A DNA stretch of 64,000 nucleotides from Niallia circulans NBRC 13626 (GCF_001591585.1 NZ_BCVE01000011.1:62001-126000), one strand, 5' to 3'. Shown: positions 1 through 9,246, counted from the first letter of the stretch. Numbers and translations: made by a program. The notes: generated from the letters alone by a model not told the origin.

Positions 1-1299
1 ACACTCTAAAGAAAAATTCATTTCTTGCAGGGTAAATATTTTTTTATACGGATAAATAATTTTCGCTATCCGTAAATACTCATTACAGTTCGTATATGCT
101 TGCTGAACCTCTGTTGTATTGTTCATATTTTGACAAATAGTTATCGTAAAGTTCTGTTCCTTTTCATCCAACAAAGCTAACAATCGATTTGCTGACTGAA
201 AGGGATCTTCTTGAATAATAGAATCATCTACTAGGATAATAAGAAAACCATTATAAAAATCAACCAATGAAACATGATAATTCTGTCTGACGTATTCTTT
301 CACTTTCTTCAGCAGTTGCTCTTCCTCCATATTGTTCGTTTCCACAATCCACATCATATGTATAGCTGTGACATCAATATTTAATATATTGGCCAGACGT
401 CGCATCTTTACACTTTCATCGTTCATAATCGCCTTCATTAGCTCTGCTGTACTTATTTCATCGTAGTGTTTTCCCCATAAATTAATAAATACTTGCACGA
501 CTTCTGCTAGTTGAACAGCTGTATCAAGAACTAAAGGATCCTTTTCCTTCAAAATATATAAATTTAAAAAAGGGATTCCTTCTTGGGCAATTACTTTTTT
601 TGATATATATAAAGGCTGGTCGCCATTTCTTTTCACCAAAACTTGGTCAACAGACAATTCTTTATATTGCTCAACTGTTTCAAAGATATTCATTGTACTT
701 GTTCTTGGCCATGTGACTGCATGGATGACCTGGTTATTTTTATTGGCTAATACAAGAGAAGAACGAGTACGGTCAGCCAGTATTTTTAAGACAGTGTCCA
801 TATTTCTTTGAGGAAGTGGTACTCCAGATATTTGCTCAACCATCTCACTTACAAAGCTAGGGGAAGCCATCTCATTCTTTACAATCGCTTCAATGACTTC
901 ATATATAACTTCACTATAACGCAAAGACATTTGCTTTTCAGGCATAACAATTAATGTAAAACCGAGTGTATCTGCTAATTCGATAACTTTCTCATCAATT
1001 TTCGGGAGAAAAACACCGACATAATATAAGATTAAGCCAATTTCCCCTACTTTATGCAAATGCTCAATTGTTCTGCATTGTGCCTCAACATCATCTTTAA
1101 TCATGATCAAGGCAGAAATAACAATTTCACTTCCATAAAACTCATCATTATTAAACAAATCTTCCTTCAGAGAAGCTACATCCGTATATTCTAAAACCGA
1201 AATAGAGGAAACTAGCTTTGTTAGTCCCTCTTTCCCTGCAACTACTTTTGCCTCACGCAGGGAAGGGAGCTTTAATAATTCTTCTAGCTTTATACTCAT
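1..1299 (-). CDS. PucR-family transcriptional regulator (3' part cut by window edge)
   Basis: The minus-strand frame is open from an ATG at 1299 to the left edge (433 codons) with no stop, so the C-terminal part is missing. The first ~120 residues fit the PucR N-terminal (purine catabolism regulator) domain: a start like MSIKLEELLKLPSL, then conserved segments reading VAGKEGL, VLEYTDV and EIVISALIMI. The middle resembles the GGDEF-like region of CdaR/PucR regulators. The family's DNA-binding helix-turn-helix lies at the C-terminus and would be outside the window, so it is inferred. An AAGAGG ribosome site precedes the ATG. It lies 37 bp downstream of the GNAT gene on the same strand and is probably cotranscribed. 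Family members usually control purine, amino-acid or sugar-acid catabolism; the target here is unknown. Confidence 0.85.
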   Translation of the reverse strand, partial: MSIKLEELLKLPSLREAKVVAGKEGLTKLVSSISVLEYTDVASLKEDLFNNDEFYGSEIVISALIMIKDDVEAQCRTIEHLHKVGEIGLILYYVGVFLPKIDEKVIELADTLGFTLIVMPEKQMSLRYSEVIYEVIEAIVKNEMASPSFVSEMVEQISGVPLPQRNMDTVLKILADRTRSSLVLANKNNQVIHAVTWPRTSTMNIFETVEQYKELSVDQVLVKRNGDQPLYISKKVIAQEGIPFLNLYILKEKDPLVLDTAVQLAEVVQVFINLWGKHYDEISTAELMKAIMNDESVKMRRLANILNIDVTAIHMMWIVETNNMEEEQLLKKVKEYVRQNYHVSLVDFYNGFLIILVDDSIIQEDPFQSANRLLALLDEKEQNFTITICQNMNNTTEVQQAYTNCNEYLRIAKIIYPYKKIFTLQEMNFSLEC

Positions 1300-1336
1300 C
1301 CAAAAACCTCTTTCTTATTTGGCAAATCTAAATCCT

Positions 1337-2191
1337 TTATCCATAAGACTGGGCTGCAATCGCATAAAGACTGCCATTTCTCTCAGGAAACGCTTCGCTA
1401 TTTTTAACCATTACCGGAGGACGATCATTTTCTTGAAAATCTAATTCTACGAGTGCTTTTATTATCTCTTTTTTCCCTTCTACTACGTCCATTCTTATCA
1501 TCCCCCTATTGTTAGAGATGATTGTTTGTATAAGAAGCATAGCCTGTTCATCATTTTGAGCAACAACTGGACCTATTACGAGATTAGCAGGCTTTTTTAC
1601 CGCAGCAGCGTAGCCGACAATCAAATTACTTTTCTTTATCACTATTACTTCTTTTGCCTGCTCAAGTCTATTCTTTAGAAGCAGGTCTCTCTCACAGCCA
1701 AATGCCTCTTTGTCCAATTTGAGCATTTCTTTAAAATCTTTTGACTGATATGGGCTTATCGTATAACCATTTAGCGATTGTCTGCACTGCTGCCCTTCTC
1801 CAAGTAGTTTTGTCACATGACTATAATCATTAAATCCCAATTTTTCATAGACTGGTCTTCCTTCTCGTGTGGCAATTAACATAAGGGCAGAATCTTTTGA
1901 AACCTGATTCATACATGTAACTAATAACTCCTTGGCTAAACCAATTCCTCTATAATCTGGATGAACAATAACCATACCGATAGATGCCAAATTGCTTCCA
2001 TATGGAATAATTGCAGCACAGGATATCACAGTACGTTTATCATTAACATGCCCAAAGACCGTCCCCGAAGCAAGTAAGGTGCGGATTTCTTGCTTATCAT
2101 AATCCCAGCCGACAATAGTCGCTAGAGAAAGCAGTTCTTCCATATGTATTTGATTTAAAAGCTGCATTGTTACGATTCTTTCCTTGTTCAT
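1337..2191 (-). CDS. GNAT family N-acetyltransferase, two-domain
   Basis: The protein has about 284 residues. The N-terminal half carries a GNAT acetyl-CoA fold, with the family's beta4/motif A visible as VHPDYRGIGLAKELL. The C-terminal half resembles the extra acetyltransferase-like domain of YitI-type proteins (Acetyltransf_18-like). A TTG at 2212 would add seven codons, but the Shine-Dalgarno GGAAGGAG lies inside that extension, six bases before the ATG at 2191, so I use 2191. A TATAAT-like -10 is visible around 2242-2247. The acetylated substrate cannot be told from sequence. The PucR gene follows in the same direction. Confidence 0.85.
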   Translation of the reverse strand: MNKERIVTMQLLNQIHMEELLSLATIVGWDYDKQEIRTLLASGTVFGHVNDKRTVISCAAIIPYGSNLASIGMVIVHPDYRGIGLAKELLVTCMNQVSKDSALMLIATREGRPVYEKLGFNDYSHVTKLLGEGQQCRQSLNGYTISPYQSKDFKEMLKLDKEAFGCERDLLLKNRLEQAKEVIVIKKSNLIVGYAAAVKKPANLVIGPVVAQNDEQAMLLIQTIISNNRGMIRMDVVEGKKEIIKALVELDFQENDRPPVMVKNSEAFPERNGSLYAIAAQSYG

Positions 2192-2311
2192 CAGATTCTC
2201 CTTCCAAAACAAATCAACAGAATATTATAAATAATATTTCTATTATAATGGGAATCTACAAAAAGTGGGGATTTTTCTTTTATCATTTCGTTTAAAAGAG
2301 TTTCCATTCAT

Positions 2312-2355
2312 AAAAAAATCAGAAATAGCTTTGCATCGTGCCGCCCATTTCTGAT
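2312..2355 (-). terminator. Rho-independent terminator of the SDR gene
   Basis: A 9-bp stem, ATCAGAAAT (2318-2326) with ATTTCTGAT (2347-2355), is followed on the minus strand by a run of seven T (2312-2318). It sits 16 bp past the SDR stop. The loop is long (about 20 nt). Confidence 0.65.
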
Positions 2356-2371
2356 ACTATCTATATATTAT

Positions 2372-3070
2372 TTAGATTTTCATTTCCCGTCCTTTAAAAT
2401 CAATAAAACCTAATTCACTCGTTCCGACGATTTTCCCTTCTAAAATATCTAATATCCCATTTGCCGACTCGTCTGGATAGCCTGTTGCATCTTCCCCACC
2501 CATATCCGTTTTGATCCAGCCAGGATGAATAGCATATACCGTAATATTCTTTTCATTTACATATCTTGATAATTGAACACTAAACATATTCAGTGCCGCT
2601 TTGGAAATACCGTACGGAAAATCTCCTCCATAGGCGTTTTGGATACTTCCTGCTTCGGAAGAAATATTAATAATAGCTTTATCCTCGCCTTCATATATAA
2701 GCGGAAGAAAATGCTTCACTACTCTCATTGGTCCTAATACATTGACGTCCATCGTAAATTGGACATGCTTGAAATCTAATTCTTCGATCTTTTTCCCTCG
2801 TTCTGTTAACACTCCTGCATTATTAATAATCCCATCAATGGCTCCAACATCCTTGGCAGCAAGTTCAGCCGCTTTGATAATTGATTTTTCCTGAGTGACA
2901 TCAAGGTAATATGTATGTAAATGATCTGGATATTTTGCTTTCAAGAGATTAATAGGAGAAGTTTCTTGAACCGTTCGAACTCCGGCAAGCACAGTATGTC
3001 CCCTTTTCAAAGCAGTTTTAGCTAGATGAATTCCCAAGCCTCGATTTGCCCCGGTAATTAAAATTTTCAC
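2372..3070 (-). CDS. SDR family NAD(P)-dependent oxidoreductase (C-factor/CsgA-like)
   Basis: A 232-residue short-chain dehydrogenase with a complete classical motif set: nucleotide-binding TGANRGLG at 6-13, NNAG at about 83-86, catalytic Ser near 137-138, and YxxxK as Y153-GIS-K157. The length and the C-terminal INxSSEAGS style match the C-factor-like subgroup of Bacilli. It starts at GTG 3070 behind a GGAAGTGG-like site. Substrate and cofactor preference are unknown. It ends at a terminator and lies 44 bp downstream of the DUF1499-like gene in the same direction, so the two may share a transcript. Confidence 0.88.
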   Translation of the reverse strand: MKILITGANRGLGIHLAKTALKRGHTVLAGVRTVQETSPINLLKAKYPDHLHTYYLDVTQEKSIIKAAELAAKDVGAIDGIINNAGVLTERGKKIEELDFKHVQFTMDVNVLGPMRVVKHFLPLIYEGEDKAIINISSEAGSIQNAYGGDFPYGISKAALNMFSVQLSRYVNEKNITVYAIHPGWIKTDMGGEDATGYPDESANGILDILEGKIVGTSELGFIDFKGREMKI

Positions 3071-3114
3071 TTTTTATCCACTTCCATTCCAATTGAATGT
3101 AGTTTTATTGACAT

Positions 3115-3489
3115 TTACCCTTTTTCTGGCTGTATCTCTGTATGAAGTGCTTTAAAAAAATGTTGAATATGTTTATAGCTTGAGCCGAAATCACCCAAAG
3201 TTCCTTCCTTTGAGCAATAAACATCCACAGCTGATTGCATTCCTGCTAATTTGTAAACAGTCACAATCATTAAGCTTGAGCCTTTGCTGAGTACGATTTC
3301 TCCTCTCTCCATATCTACTTTTTTCAGATCCCAATTTGTCAGTTTTCTTTCGACTACATTCTTAATCGTTTCCATTAAGCGATCGCGGCTTTTTTTATAA
3401 TAACGAGTCTTCAATTCAGGAACCTTAGGCTGTTCCTTTGTTTCTTCAAAACTTTTAAAAATACCAACTAGTACACGTGATAAAGTCAA
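3115..3489 (-). CDS. DUF1499-like small protein of unknown function
   Basis: A 124-residue soluble protein. The pattern W-D...GEIVLS...VDVYCSK.G..GDFGSSYKHIQHFFKAL resembles the DUF1499 family signature (a VDVRSxSR.GxxDxGxNxxRI-like stretch), though the N-terminal part is unlike typical members. No signal peptide or membrane segment is seen. The start is TTG 3489, supported by GGAGG nine bases upstream; no better ATG exists. The 5' region contains an 8-codon reading frame whose stop overlaps this TTG. Function is unknown; the family assignment rests on motif recall only. Confidence 0.7.
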   Translation of the reverse strand: MTLSRVLVGIFKSFEETKEQPKVPELKTRYYKKSRDRLMETIKNVVERKLTNWDLKKVDMERGEIVLSKGSSLMIVTVYKLAGMQSAVDVYCSKEGTLGDFGSSYKHIQHFFKALHTEIQPEKG

Positions 3490-3512
3490 TTGCTTTTCCT
3501 CCTTAAAAACAT
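3486..3512 (-). other. Possible 8-codon upstream reading frame coupled to the DUF1499-like gene
   Basis: ATG at 3512 opens a frame encoding MFLRRKSN that stops at TGA 3486-3488, overlapping the TTG start of the next gene. Its codons 4-5 (AGG AGG) are the Shine-Dalgarno of that gene. An AAGAGG lies upstream of the ATG. It may be a coupling leader or chance. Confidence 0.25.
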
Positions 3513-3840
3513 GAAATCCTCTTATTTTGTTAACCGTTTGTTAGTACTCATCTTCTACTAACAGCCGTTTTTCCCTACTTCTTTTTGGTTATATGATTCG
3601 AATGTAAGAGCTTTCTTTTTGTTTTTATTATAGCTTATATACGAAAATCAATCTAGGACAAACTATTTAGATAGCTAGTAAACTATAATCATTTCTATTA
3701 ATATATTATCCTGCCAATTAGCTTATGCCTAAACGGAGCGTGACTAAATGAAGAAGATGAGGAAGTCTAGTCTCATGTAGCTATTTAGTGAAAACCTGCT
3801 TCTTCTACTTTGATTTTTAATAAGGAATTTTTCAAAAAAT
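3513..3840. other. Intergenic stretch, no gene seen
   Basis: There is no credible open frame. The notable structure is a hairpin with GTTAGTA (3540-3546) pairing TACTAAC (3556-3562). It falls in the presumed 5' untranslated region of the DUF1499-like gene on the minus strand and could be an operator or an RNA element. Nothing resembling a known riboswitch was recognised. Confidence 0.4.
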
Positions 3841-3890
3841 GAATAGACGGAGTTTAATGCCATCACTTTCTCTGCCTATTCTCTTTTTTA
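3841..3890 (-). terminator. Terminator downstream of the amidase gene
   Basis: GAATAG (3841-3846) pairs with CTATTC (3876-3881), with further pairing inward including one G-T pair and one mismatch. It is flanked by T runs on both strands: TCTTTTTT on the plus side and ATTTTTTG read on the minus side. The amidase stop is 27 bp away, so the minus direction is the likely use. Confidence 0.6.
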
Positions 3891-3916
3891 ATATATCCTT
3901 CTTTCTCCGGCCTTTT

Positions 3917-5356
3917 CTATGCTAAAGCTGGCGGGACACGATGCTTTGTTGCTTGTTCGTAGCTATAGGCCATTTCAATCAGGCTCGGTTCACTATAAGC
4001 TATTCCAGTAAAGGTTAATCCCATCGGCTTTCCTTTCGGAGTATAACCAGCTGGTACAGTAATCGATGGATAGCCTGCTTTTGCCGGCAGCTCACAGCCT
4101 ACATATTTCGCGAATACTAAACCATCTAATTCATATTTTTCTATCGCTGCATCTATTCCTTCCAAAGCGGATAATCGAATATCTGTATCCCGATGTTCCT
4201 TATAGGTAGGGTCTTTTAAATCTCCATTTAACGTTTCGCAGTATTCCAAAATAGTCTGGCCATATTTTACAACATCTAAATGATTTTTATTAAACTCAAT
4301 TACTTCCTTTAATGAATGGACAGGAACTTCTTCTGCACATTTACGCAGGTAATTATCTATCCCATATTTAAACTCATGATAAAGAACAATGGAGTCAAAT
4401 TTTTCACGGTGGATCGTCATATCTATTAAAATAGCACCTTGCTGTGTTAATTCTTCTAACCCTTTATTAAATAATGCAACTTCTTCTTCCTCTCTTGGTA
4501 AGAAGGAACGATCAACTCCAATTCTTTTTCCTTTCAGACCATCTGCTTTTAAAAATGCAGTATAATCCCTAGGCTGACCAATACTTGTTAATGTCACCTC
4601 GTCTCTTTCATCCACTCCTGCCATTATTCCAAGTAAGATAGCGGCATCTTGAACCGTTCTAGTCATCGGCCCTGCCGTATCCTGGCTATGCGCCAGCGGA
4701 ATAATTCCGGTCCGGCTAATGAGACCTAACGTTGGTTTAATACCAACAAGGGAATTGTTGCTAGCAGGACTAAGAATCGAACCAGATGTTTCTGTCCCTA
4801 TTCCTACCACAGCAAAATTGGCAGCAATGCTTGCTCCAGTGCCAGAGCTTGAACCACCAACATCCCATACTCCTGGCCCATACGGGTTCATTACCTGGCC
4901 GCCTAATGAGCTATAACCATTTGGCATATTTAATTCCGTAATGAAATTGGCAAATTCGGATAAATTAGCTTTGCCTATAATAATCGCTCCTGCTTCGCGC
5001 AGCTTTTTTACAATAAAGGCATCCTCACTGGCAAAATTATTTGCTAAAGCAATCGAGCCAGCCGTTGTGGCCATCGCATCCTTTGTATCAATATTATCCT
5101 TAATGATGACTGGAATACCGTAAAGGGGGCCAATTTGATCCACTTCTTGTCTTTTTTTATCTAGCTCAGCAGCAATTGCTAATGCATCTGGATTAATTTC
5201 TCTAATGGAGCATAATGTCGAATCAAATGTCTTGATTCGTTCTATATATTGTTTTGTTAGCTCCCATGAAGTAATCTGCCCCGAATCCAGAGCCTTTTGT
5301 ACTTCAAAAATAGTTGTTTCTTCTATATGAAATAGATTTTGATTTTCTTTTTCCAT
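3917..5356 (-). CDS. Amidase signature family amidase
   Basis: The 479-residue length is typical for amidases. The whole Ser-cisSer-Lys catalytic set is visible: K86 in VIIKDNID, the glycine-serine loop GGSSSGTGA at 167-175, and the nucleophile Ser193 in GTETSGSI. These enzymes hydrolyse C-N amide bonds. Sequence alone does not tell whether the substrate is a small amide or a peptide-like compound. The absence of neighbouring gatB or gatC argues against the Glu-tRNA amidotransferase subunit GatA. No signal peptide is seen, so it is cytoplasmic. The ATG at 5356 has AAGGGGG about 11 bases upstream. It is transcribed alone, divergent from the GNAT gene at 5481. Confidence 0.9.
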   Translation of the reverse strand: MEKENQNLFHIEETTIFEVQKALDSGQITSWELTKQYIERIKTFDSTLCSIREINPDALAIAAELDKKRQEVDQIGPLYGIPVIIKDNIDTKDAMATTAGSIALANNFASEDAFIVKKLREAGAIIIGKANLSEFANFITELNMPNGYSSLGGQVMNPYGPGVWDVGGSSSGTGASIAANFAVVGIGTETSGSILSPASNNSLVGIKPTLGLISRTGIIPLAHSQDTAGPMTRTVQDAAILLGIMAGVDERDEVTLTSIGQPRDYTAFLKADGLKGKRIGVDRSFLPREEEEVALFNKGLEELTQQGAILIDMTIHREKFDSIVLYHEFKYGIDNYLRKCAEEVPVHSLKEVIEFNKNHLDVVKYGQTILEYCETLNGDLKDPTYKEHRDTDIRLSALEGIDAAIEKYELDGLVFAKYVGCELPAKAGYPSITVPAGYTPKGKPMGLTFTGIAYSEPSLIEMAYSYEQATKHRVPPALA

Positions 5357-5480
5357 TTGTCTGATGCCCCCTTCTTATTTTCTTAAGTATAGCCTGTTCA
5401 ACTAGACGAGAGGAAGAATAATTTCTCATTTATCAAAATATTTCTATATGTTATGATTAAAAAAAGAGAGGTTTTTCTTT

Positions 5481-5954
5481 ATGTATTCATTTCAACTTAT
5501 TACCCAAGAGCAAGCAGAGGAAATTGCTTTTAACTGGCATTATGATGGAAAGTATGCGTTTTATAATATGGAAGCGGATGAAGAGGATTTAACAGAATTT
5601 CTTGATAGGGATAAAAGAGCTGACTCAGTTTATGCTGTTACAGAAAACAATCGACTCATTGGCTTTTTTAGTATCCATCAGGAAGAAAACGACACCATTG
5701 ATATAGGCCTTGGTTTAAGGCCAGACCTAACAGGACAAGGGCTTGGCTATACCTTCTTAGCTACTGGAATCACTTATATAAAGGAACGCTTTTCTCCAGC
5801 TTTTATCACCTTGGCTGTTGCCGTCTTTAATGATCGAGCCATAAAATTATACAAAAAGGCAGGCTTTAAAGAGGAAGCTACATTCCTTCAGTATACTAAT
5901 GGTGGAGAATATGAATTTGTAAAAATGATATATCCGTGCAAAAAAAAGTGTTGA
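5481..5954 (+). CDS. GNAT family N-acetyltransferase (RimI-like)
   Basis: A single-domain GNAT protein of 157 residues. The acetyl-CoA-binding motif A appears as LRPDLTGQGLGYTFL (about 77-91), and the C-terminal motif B appears as NDRAIKLYKKAGF. AGAGAGG lies before the ATG. It is monocistronic, divergent from the amidase and closed by a strong bidirectional terminator. The substrate is unknown: this subgroup includes acetylases of proteins, small amines and antibiotics. Confidence 0.88.
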   Translation: MYSFQLITQEQAEEIAFNWHYDGKYAFYNMEADEEDLTEFLDRDKRADSVYAVTENNRLIGFFSIHQEENDTIDIGLGLRPDLTGQGLGYTFLATGITYIKERFSPAFITLAVAVFNDRAIKLYKKAGFKEEATFLQYTNGGEYEFVKMIYPCKKKC

Positions 5955-5984
5955 TTTCAATTAAATGAAACCAACACTTTTTTT
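5941..5984. terminator. Bidirectional rho-independent terminator
   Basis: A near-perfect hairpin: GTGTTG, one mismatch, then TTTCA, the loop ATTAAA, and TGAAA with CAACAC returning. It is flanked by seven A and seven or more T. It serves the GNAT gene (plus) and the MBL hydrolase gene (minus), which converge here. Confidence 0.9.
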
Positions 5985-5988
5985 ACTG

Positions 5989-6726
5989 CTATTTAAAATC
6001 TATTTCCATGCCTGGATATACCAACTGAACGGGACCACTATAAATTTCTTTTGCTTCTTCCACCAGTTTTTCCTGTTCTCCATAATGGGGAAGATGGGTT
6101 AATAAAAGCTGCTTTACACCGGCAAGTTCCGCTAACTTTCCAGCTTCTTCACCAGTTAAATGTCCTCTTACCACGCCGAACTGTTCTTTATATATACTTG
6201 CTTCACTTATTAAGAGATCCGCATTTTTCGCAAAAACAACTAACTCATCCTTCCACTCTGTATCTGCAGTGTAAAGAATGGTTTTGCCATTTGCTTGGAT
6301 CTTCATTGCCAAACAGTAGGCAGGATGAATCGTTTCACAAAAAGAAATAGTAAACGGTCCAATATTAGATATTTTTCCTACAGAAATTTCTCGCCCTTCT
6401 GTATAAATATCGTTGGTTAATTCCTCAAACTTGCTATCCTGTTTATGTCCATAAATTGGGAAAGTTGCTGCGCGATTTCCAAGTATAGATTCCACTAACA
6501 TAGCATATTGCAGCACGCCTACATCTGCGATATGATCATGATGATAATGGGAAAGAATGCACGCATCTAAATCTTTTAAATCCACATAGGATTGCATCTT
6601 TGCTAGCACGCCGCTCCCACAATCGACCAATAAATGAAATCCAGCGGACTCCATTAAGAAGGAAGAAGTCGGACTTTCTTTCCCAGGATAACCTCCATAT
6701 TTTCCTAAAAAGGTAATTTTCATCAC
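5989..6726 (-). CDS. MBL-fold metal-dependent hydrolase (YhfI / RNase Z-like)
   Basis: A 245-residue metallo-beta-lactamase-fold protein. The zinc-binding motif HxHxDH is seen as H60-Y-H-H-D-H65. The later metal ligands appear in TIHPAY, in the DTEW aspartate and in the LLTHLPH histidine. It resembles B. subtilis YhfI, which belongs to the RNase Z/phosphodiesterase-like branch, but its substrate is not established. GTG (6726) and ATG (6723) lie side by side after AAAGGAG, so the start is uncertain by one codon. It lies 36 bp downstream of the isoprenoid synthase gene, so they may form an operon. Confidence 0.87.
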   Translation of the reverse strand: MMKITFLGKYGGYPGKESPTSSFLMESAGFHLLVDCGSGVLAKMQSYVDLKDLDACILSHYHHDHIADVGVLQYAMLVESILGNRAATFPIYGHKQDSKFEELTNDIYTEGREISVGKISNIGPFTISFCETIHPAYCLAMKIQANGKTILYTADTEWKDELVVFAKNADLLISEASIYKEQFGVVRGHLTGEEAGKLAELAGVKQLLLTHLPHYGEQEKLVEEAKEIYSGPVQLVYPGMEIDFK

Positions 6727-6762
6727 ACTATTCTCCTTTAAACAATCGATATCTATTTATTA

Positions 6763-9129
6763 TTACCGATTTCGATTGACCATATAATCTACTAAGTACC
6801 TCAAAAAATTAGTCTTCTTCGGTATAGCATCGACTATATCTAATGCTAAACTATAATGCTCCCACATTTCCTTTCTGGCACCTTCTACACCTAGCACACT
6901 TACAAAAGTGGACGTATTATTGTCTTTGTCCATTCCAGACTCTTTTCCTAATATTTCTTTACTTCCCTCTGCATCGAGTAAATCATCCTTTATTTGAAAT
7001 GCAATCCCAGCATGATAAGCATATTTCTTCAGCAAATCCTTAACCTCTTCTGGAACTTCCGCTAAAATGGCTGGCATGACAAGTGCTGCTTCGAACCCAA
7101 TTCCCGTCTTATAAAAACAAAGAGTATTCAGCTCTTGAAGAGATAGTTTTTTTCCTCGCGATTCTAGATCCATTATCTGGCCTTTACACATATCAGCAGT
7201 AGCTTTCGTTGTATACTGAATCAGCTGTAATATCCTGGATTCATCAAAACCACGTAAATTAGCTTGTTCTTCTATTGCCTTTTGTGTCAGGAATAGTCCA
7301 GTTAATTCTGCTGTTGCAGTATCATACACTTCATGCAGCGTTGGTCGTCCTCTCCTCATTGCGGCATTATCCTGTGATGGCAAATCGTCAAATATTAGAG
7401 AAGCTGTATGCATATATTCCACTGACCGCAGCAGGGGGGCGATTTGGGCATTATCTAGTCCCCATTCTTTTTCCCCGATAAAACTAGTAATAACCGGCCG
7501 TAATCTTTTCCCATTTCCAGTAAGACTATAATTTGCTGCTTCTGTCACGATATCTTTTTTCAATTGTGCATTTTCTGTAATTGGCAGCATATTATCGATA
7601 GATACCCTGCTTGATTGAATCATTTCAGAAAACGCTTCTTGTTCTCTGTGATTTTCCTTTAAAATACTAATCATATGATCACGTAATAACTTATCGAAAA
7701 AGTCGACATCATCTGATTTTTCCACTATCTGCTGTAATAATCGATTAAAGACGGGAAAATCTTTTGTGAGAATTCCCATTAAATCATTATATTTCTCACT
7801 TCCCAATTTTTCCTTTAGTCGTTTTAATCCGTTAACTGCACGGTCTAATAAGACTTCTTGGGTTTTTAAATCAGAATGGTATACATCGTGAATCAAATAA
7901 GAAATGACGGTCCAATACATTTCAAAAGGATTAAGTAAGTCCTTTCTCGTTTGATAATAGGTGAGATAATACGTATAAGGCGTTACAGCACCATCCTTTT
8001 TATTCTCAAACATATCGGCTAAATCATCTGCCAGCTGATTATAAATTCCATAATAAAATGTTCTTTGATCATAGCCTACATCCTCAGGTGCATTCATTAA
8101 CGAGCGAACAATCTGTCGCGAAGCAGAAGATTTAAGGATTACAGGGATATATATTTCTTCATTAGAGTATGTGCTAACCGTCAATTTCTTTTTTCTGTCG
8201 ACCTCTTGTGAATGAAAAAAGATATAGGATTGATTTAAAAATAGCTCCCATGTTTGATTATCATGCTGTTTTTTCATATATTCAAATGCTTCTTTTAACT
8301 CATTATGGATGAAGGAAATAAGCTCTTTATTTTCTCCATGCCACAATCCAAAATGTGGGACTATCCCTGTTTCTAAGGTACTTCGGATTAGAGCAGAATA
8401 GCGTTCTTCCTCTTCCGGTGATAAAATATGGGCATCAAGCAAATCATCAATTAAAGGATAGGTCAATCCATAATAGAAGCCTAGTTTAATAGCTTTTTCT
8501 AGTCGCAGCTGGCGCTCTTCGTCTGAAAGGTCCATGGTTCTTCTTTCTTCTAATTCGTGCATCAAGACCCCTGCAAGAATCTTCAAGATTTTCCGCTGGG
8601 CATGCTCCACGCTCATCCCAGCAGGAATATGTGAAGTCACTCGTTTCAGCTTTTCCATAACCCAAATCATTGTATGTTCAACAGCAGCTTTTTTAGCTAA
8701 TTTGTATATACTGGAGACACTAAAATTATCTTCCTTTGTTTCTTTCTTTAATAAATAATTTTTCACCTTTCCAACTGCTTCATTAACTCTTTCTTGTGTG
8801 AAAGGAGAAGAAAGCGTCTTTCCTAAATCGCGCATATATAGATAGGAAACACTTCTATGCAAATAGTTATCTAGTTTGCCTGCATAGTTTAACCACTCTA
8901 TATAAGGGCGATATCCTTTTACTCGTGGTTTTCTTTTTTTTCGGGAAAAATAACTAAGGATGGATGGAGAATGAATATGGTTTATTTTCCATGTTTGAAA
9001 GTCGCTCGTTAAGCGCAACACATAAGCCTTATCCACTAACTGCTTTTGAAGGGATTCGAAGTAACGAGCAGCTTTGTCCTCTGCCGATCGATATTCCTCC
9101 TTTTTTTTATCTTTTACCTTTTTATCCAT
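6763..9129 (-). CDS. Large two-module isoprenoid synthase (polyprenyl synthetase family)
   Basis: A 788-residue protein. The C-terminal ~290 residues form a trans-prenyl diphosphate synthase: GNGKRLRP at 538-545, first Asp-rich motif DDLPSQD at 581-587 (the bacterial DDx4D form), RRGRPT at 592-597, and second Asp-rich motif FQIKDDLLD at 711-719. Typical family members have only ~300 residues. The extra ~500 residues are helical and themselves carry two Asp-rich stretches, DDLLD at 228-232 and YGIYNQLADDLAD at 360-372, which look like the metal-binding helices of a second class I isoprenoid-synthase fold. I infer a fusion of a terpene-cyclase-like or degenerate prenyltransferase module with a working chain-elongating synthase. 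Product length and cyclisation are unknown. AGAGGT precedes the ATG. Confidence 0.85.
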   Translation of the reverse strand: MDKKVKDKKKEEYRSAEDKAARYFESLQKQLVDKAYVLRLTSDFQTWKINHIHSPSILSYFSRKKRKPRVKGYRPYIEWLNYAGKLDNYLHRSVSYLYMRDLGKTLSSPFTQERVNEAVGKVKNYLLKKETKEDNFSVSSIYKLAKKAAVEHTMIWVMEKLKRVTSHIPAGMSVEHAQRKILKILAGVLMHELEERRTMDLSDEERQLRLEKAIKLGFYYGLTYPLIDDLLDAHILSPEEEERYSALIRSTLETGIVPHFGLWHGENKELISFIHNELKEAFEYMKKQHDNQTWELFLNQSYIFFHSQEVDRKKKLTVSTYSNEEIYIPVILKSSASRQIVRSLMNAPEDVGYDQRTFYYGIYNQLADDLADMFENKKDGAVTPYTYYLTYYQTRKDLLNPFEMYWTVISYLIHDVYHSDLKTQEVLLDRAVNGLKRLKEKLGSEKYNDLMGILTKDFPVFNRLLQQIVEKSDDVDFFDKLLRDHMISILKENHREQEAFSEMIQSSRVSIDNMLPITENAQLKKDIVTEAANYSLTGNGKRLRPVITSFIGEKEWGLDNAQIAPLLRSVEYMHTASLIFDDLPSQDNAAMRRGRPTLHEVYDTATAELTGLFLTQKAIEEQANLRGFDESRILQLIQYTTKATADMCKGQIMDLESRGKKLSLQELNTLCFYKTGIGFEAALVMPAILAEVPEEVKDLLKKYAYHAGIAFQIKDDLLDAEGSKEILGKESGMDKDNNTSTFVSVLGVEGARKEMWEHYSLALDIVDAIPKKTNFLRYLVDYMVNRNR

Positions 9130-9246
9130 ATGAACATTACCTCTGCTTTTACTTAAAGTTCATTTAACTAATCTAATATAATCAGCTTTCCTCTTTATTA
9201 TAACTAGAATATTCATTATCTCCTATTAATCTTATATATACCATAG

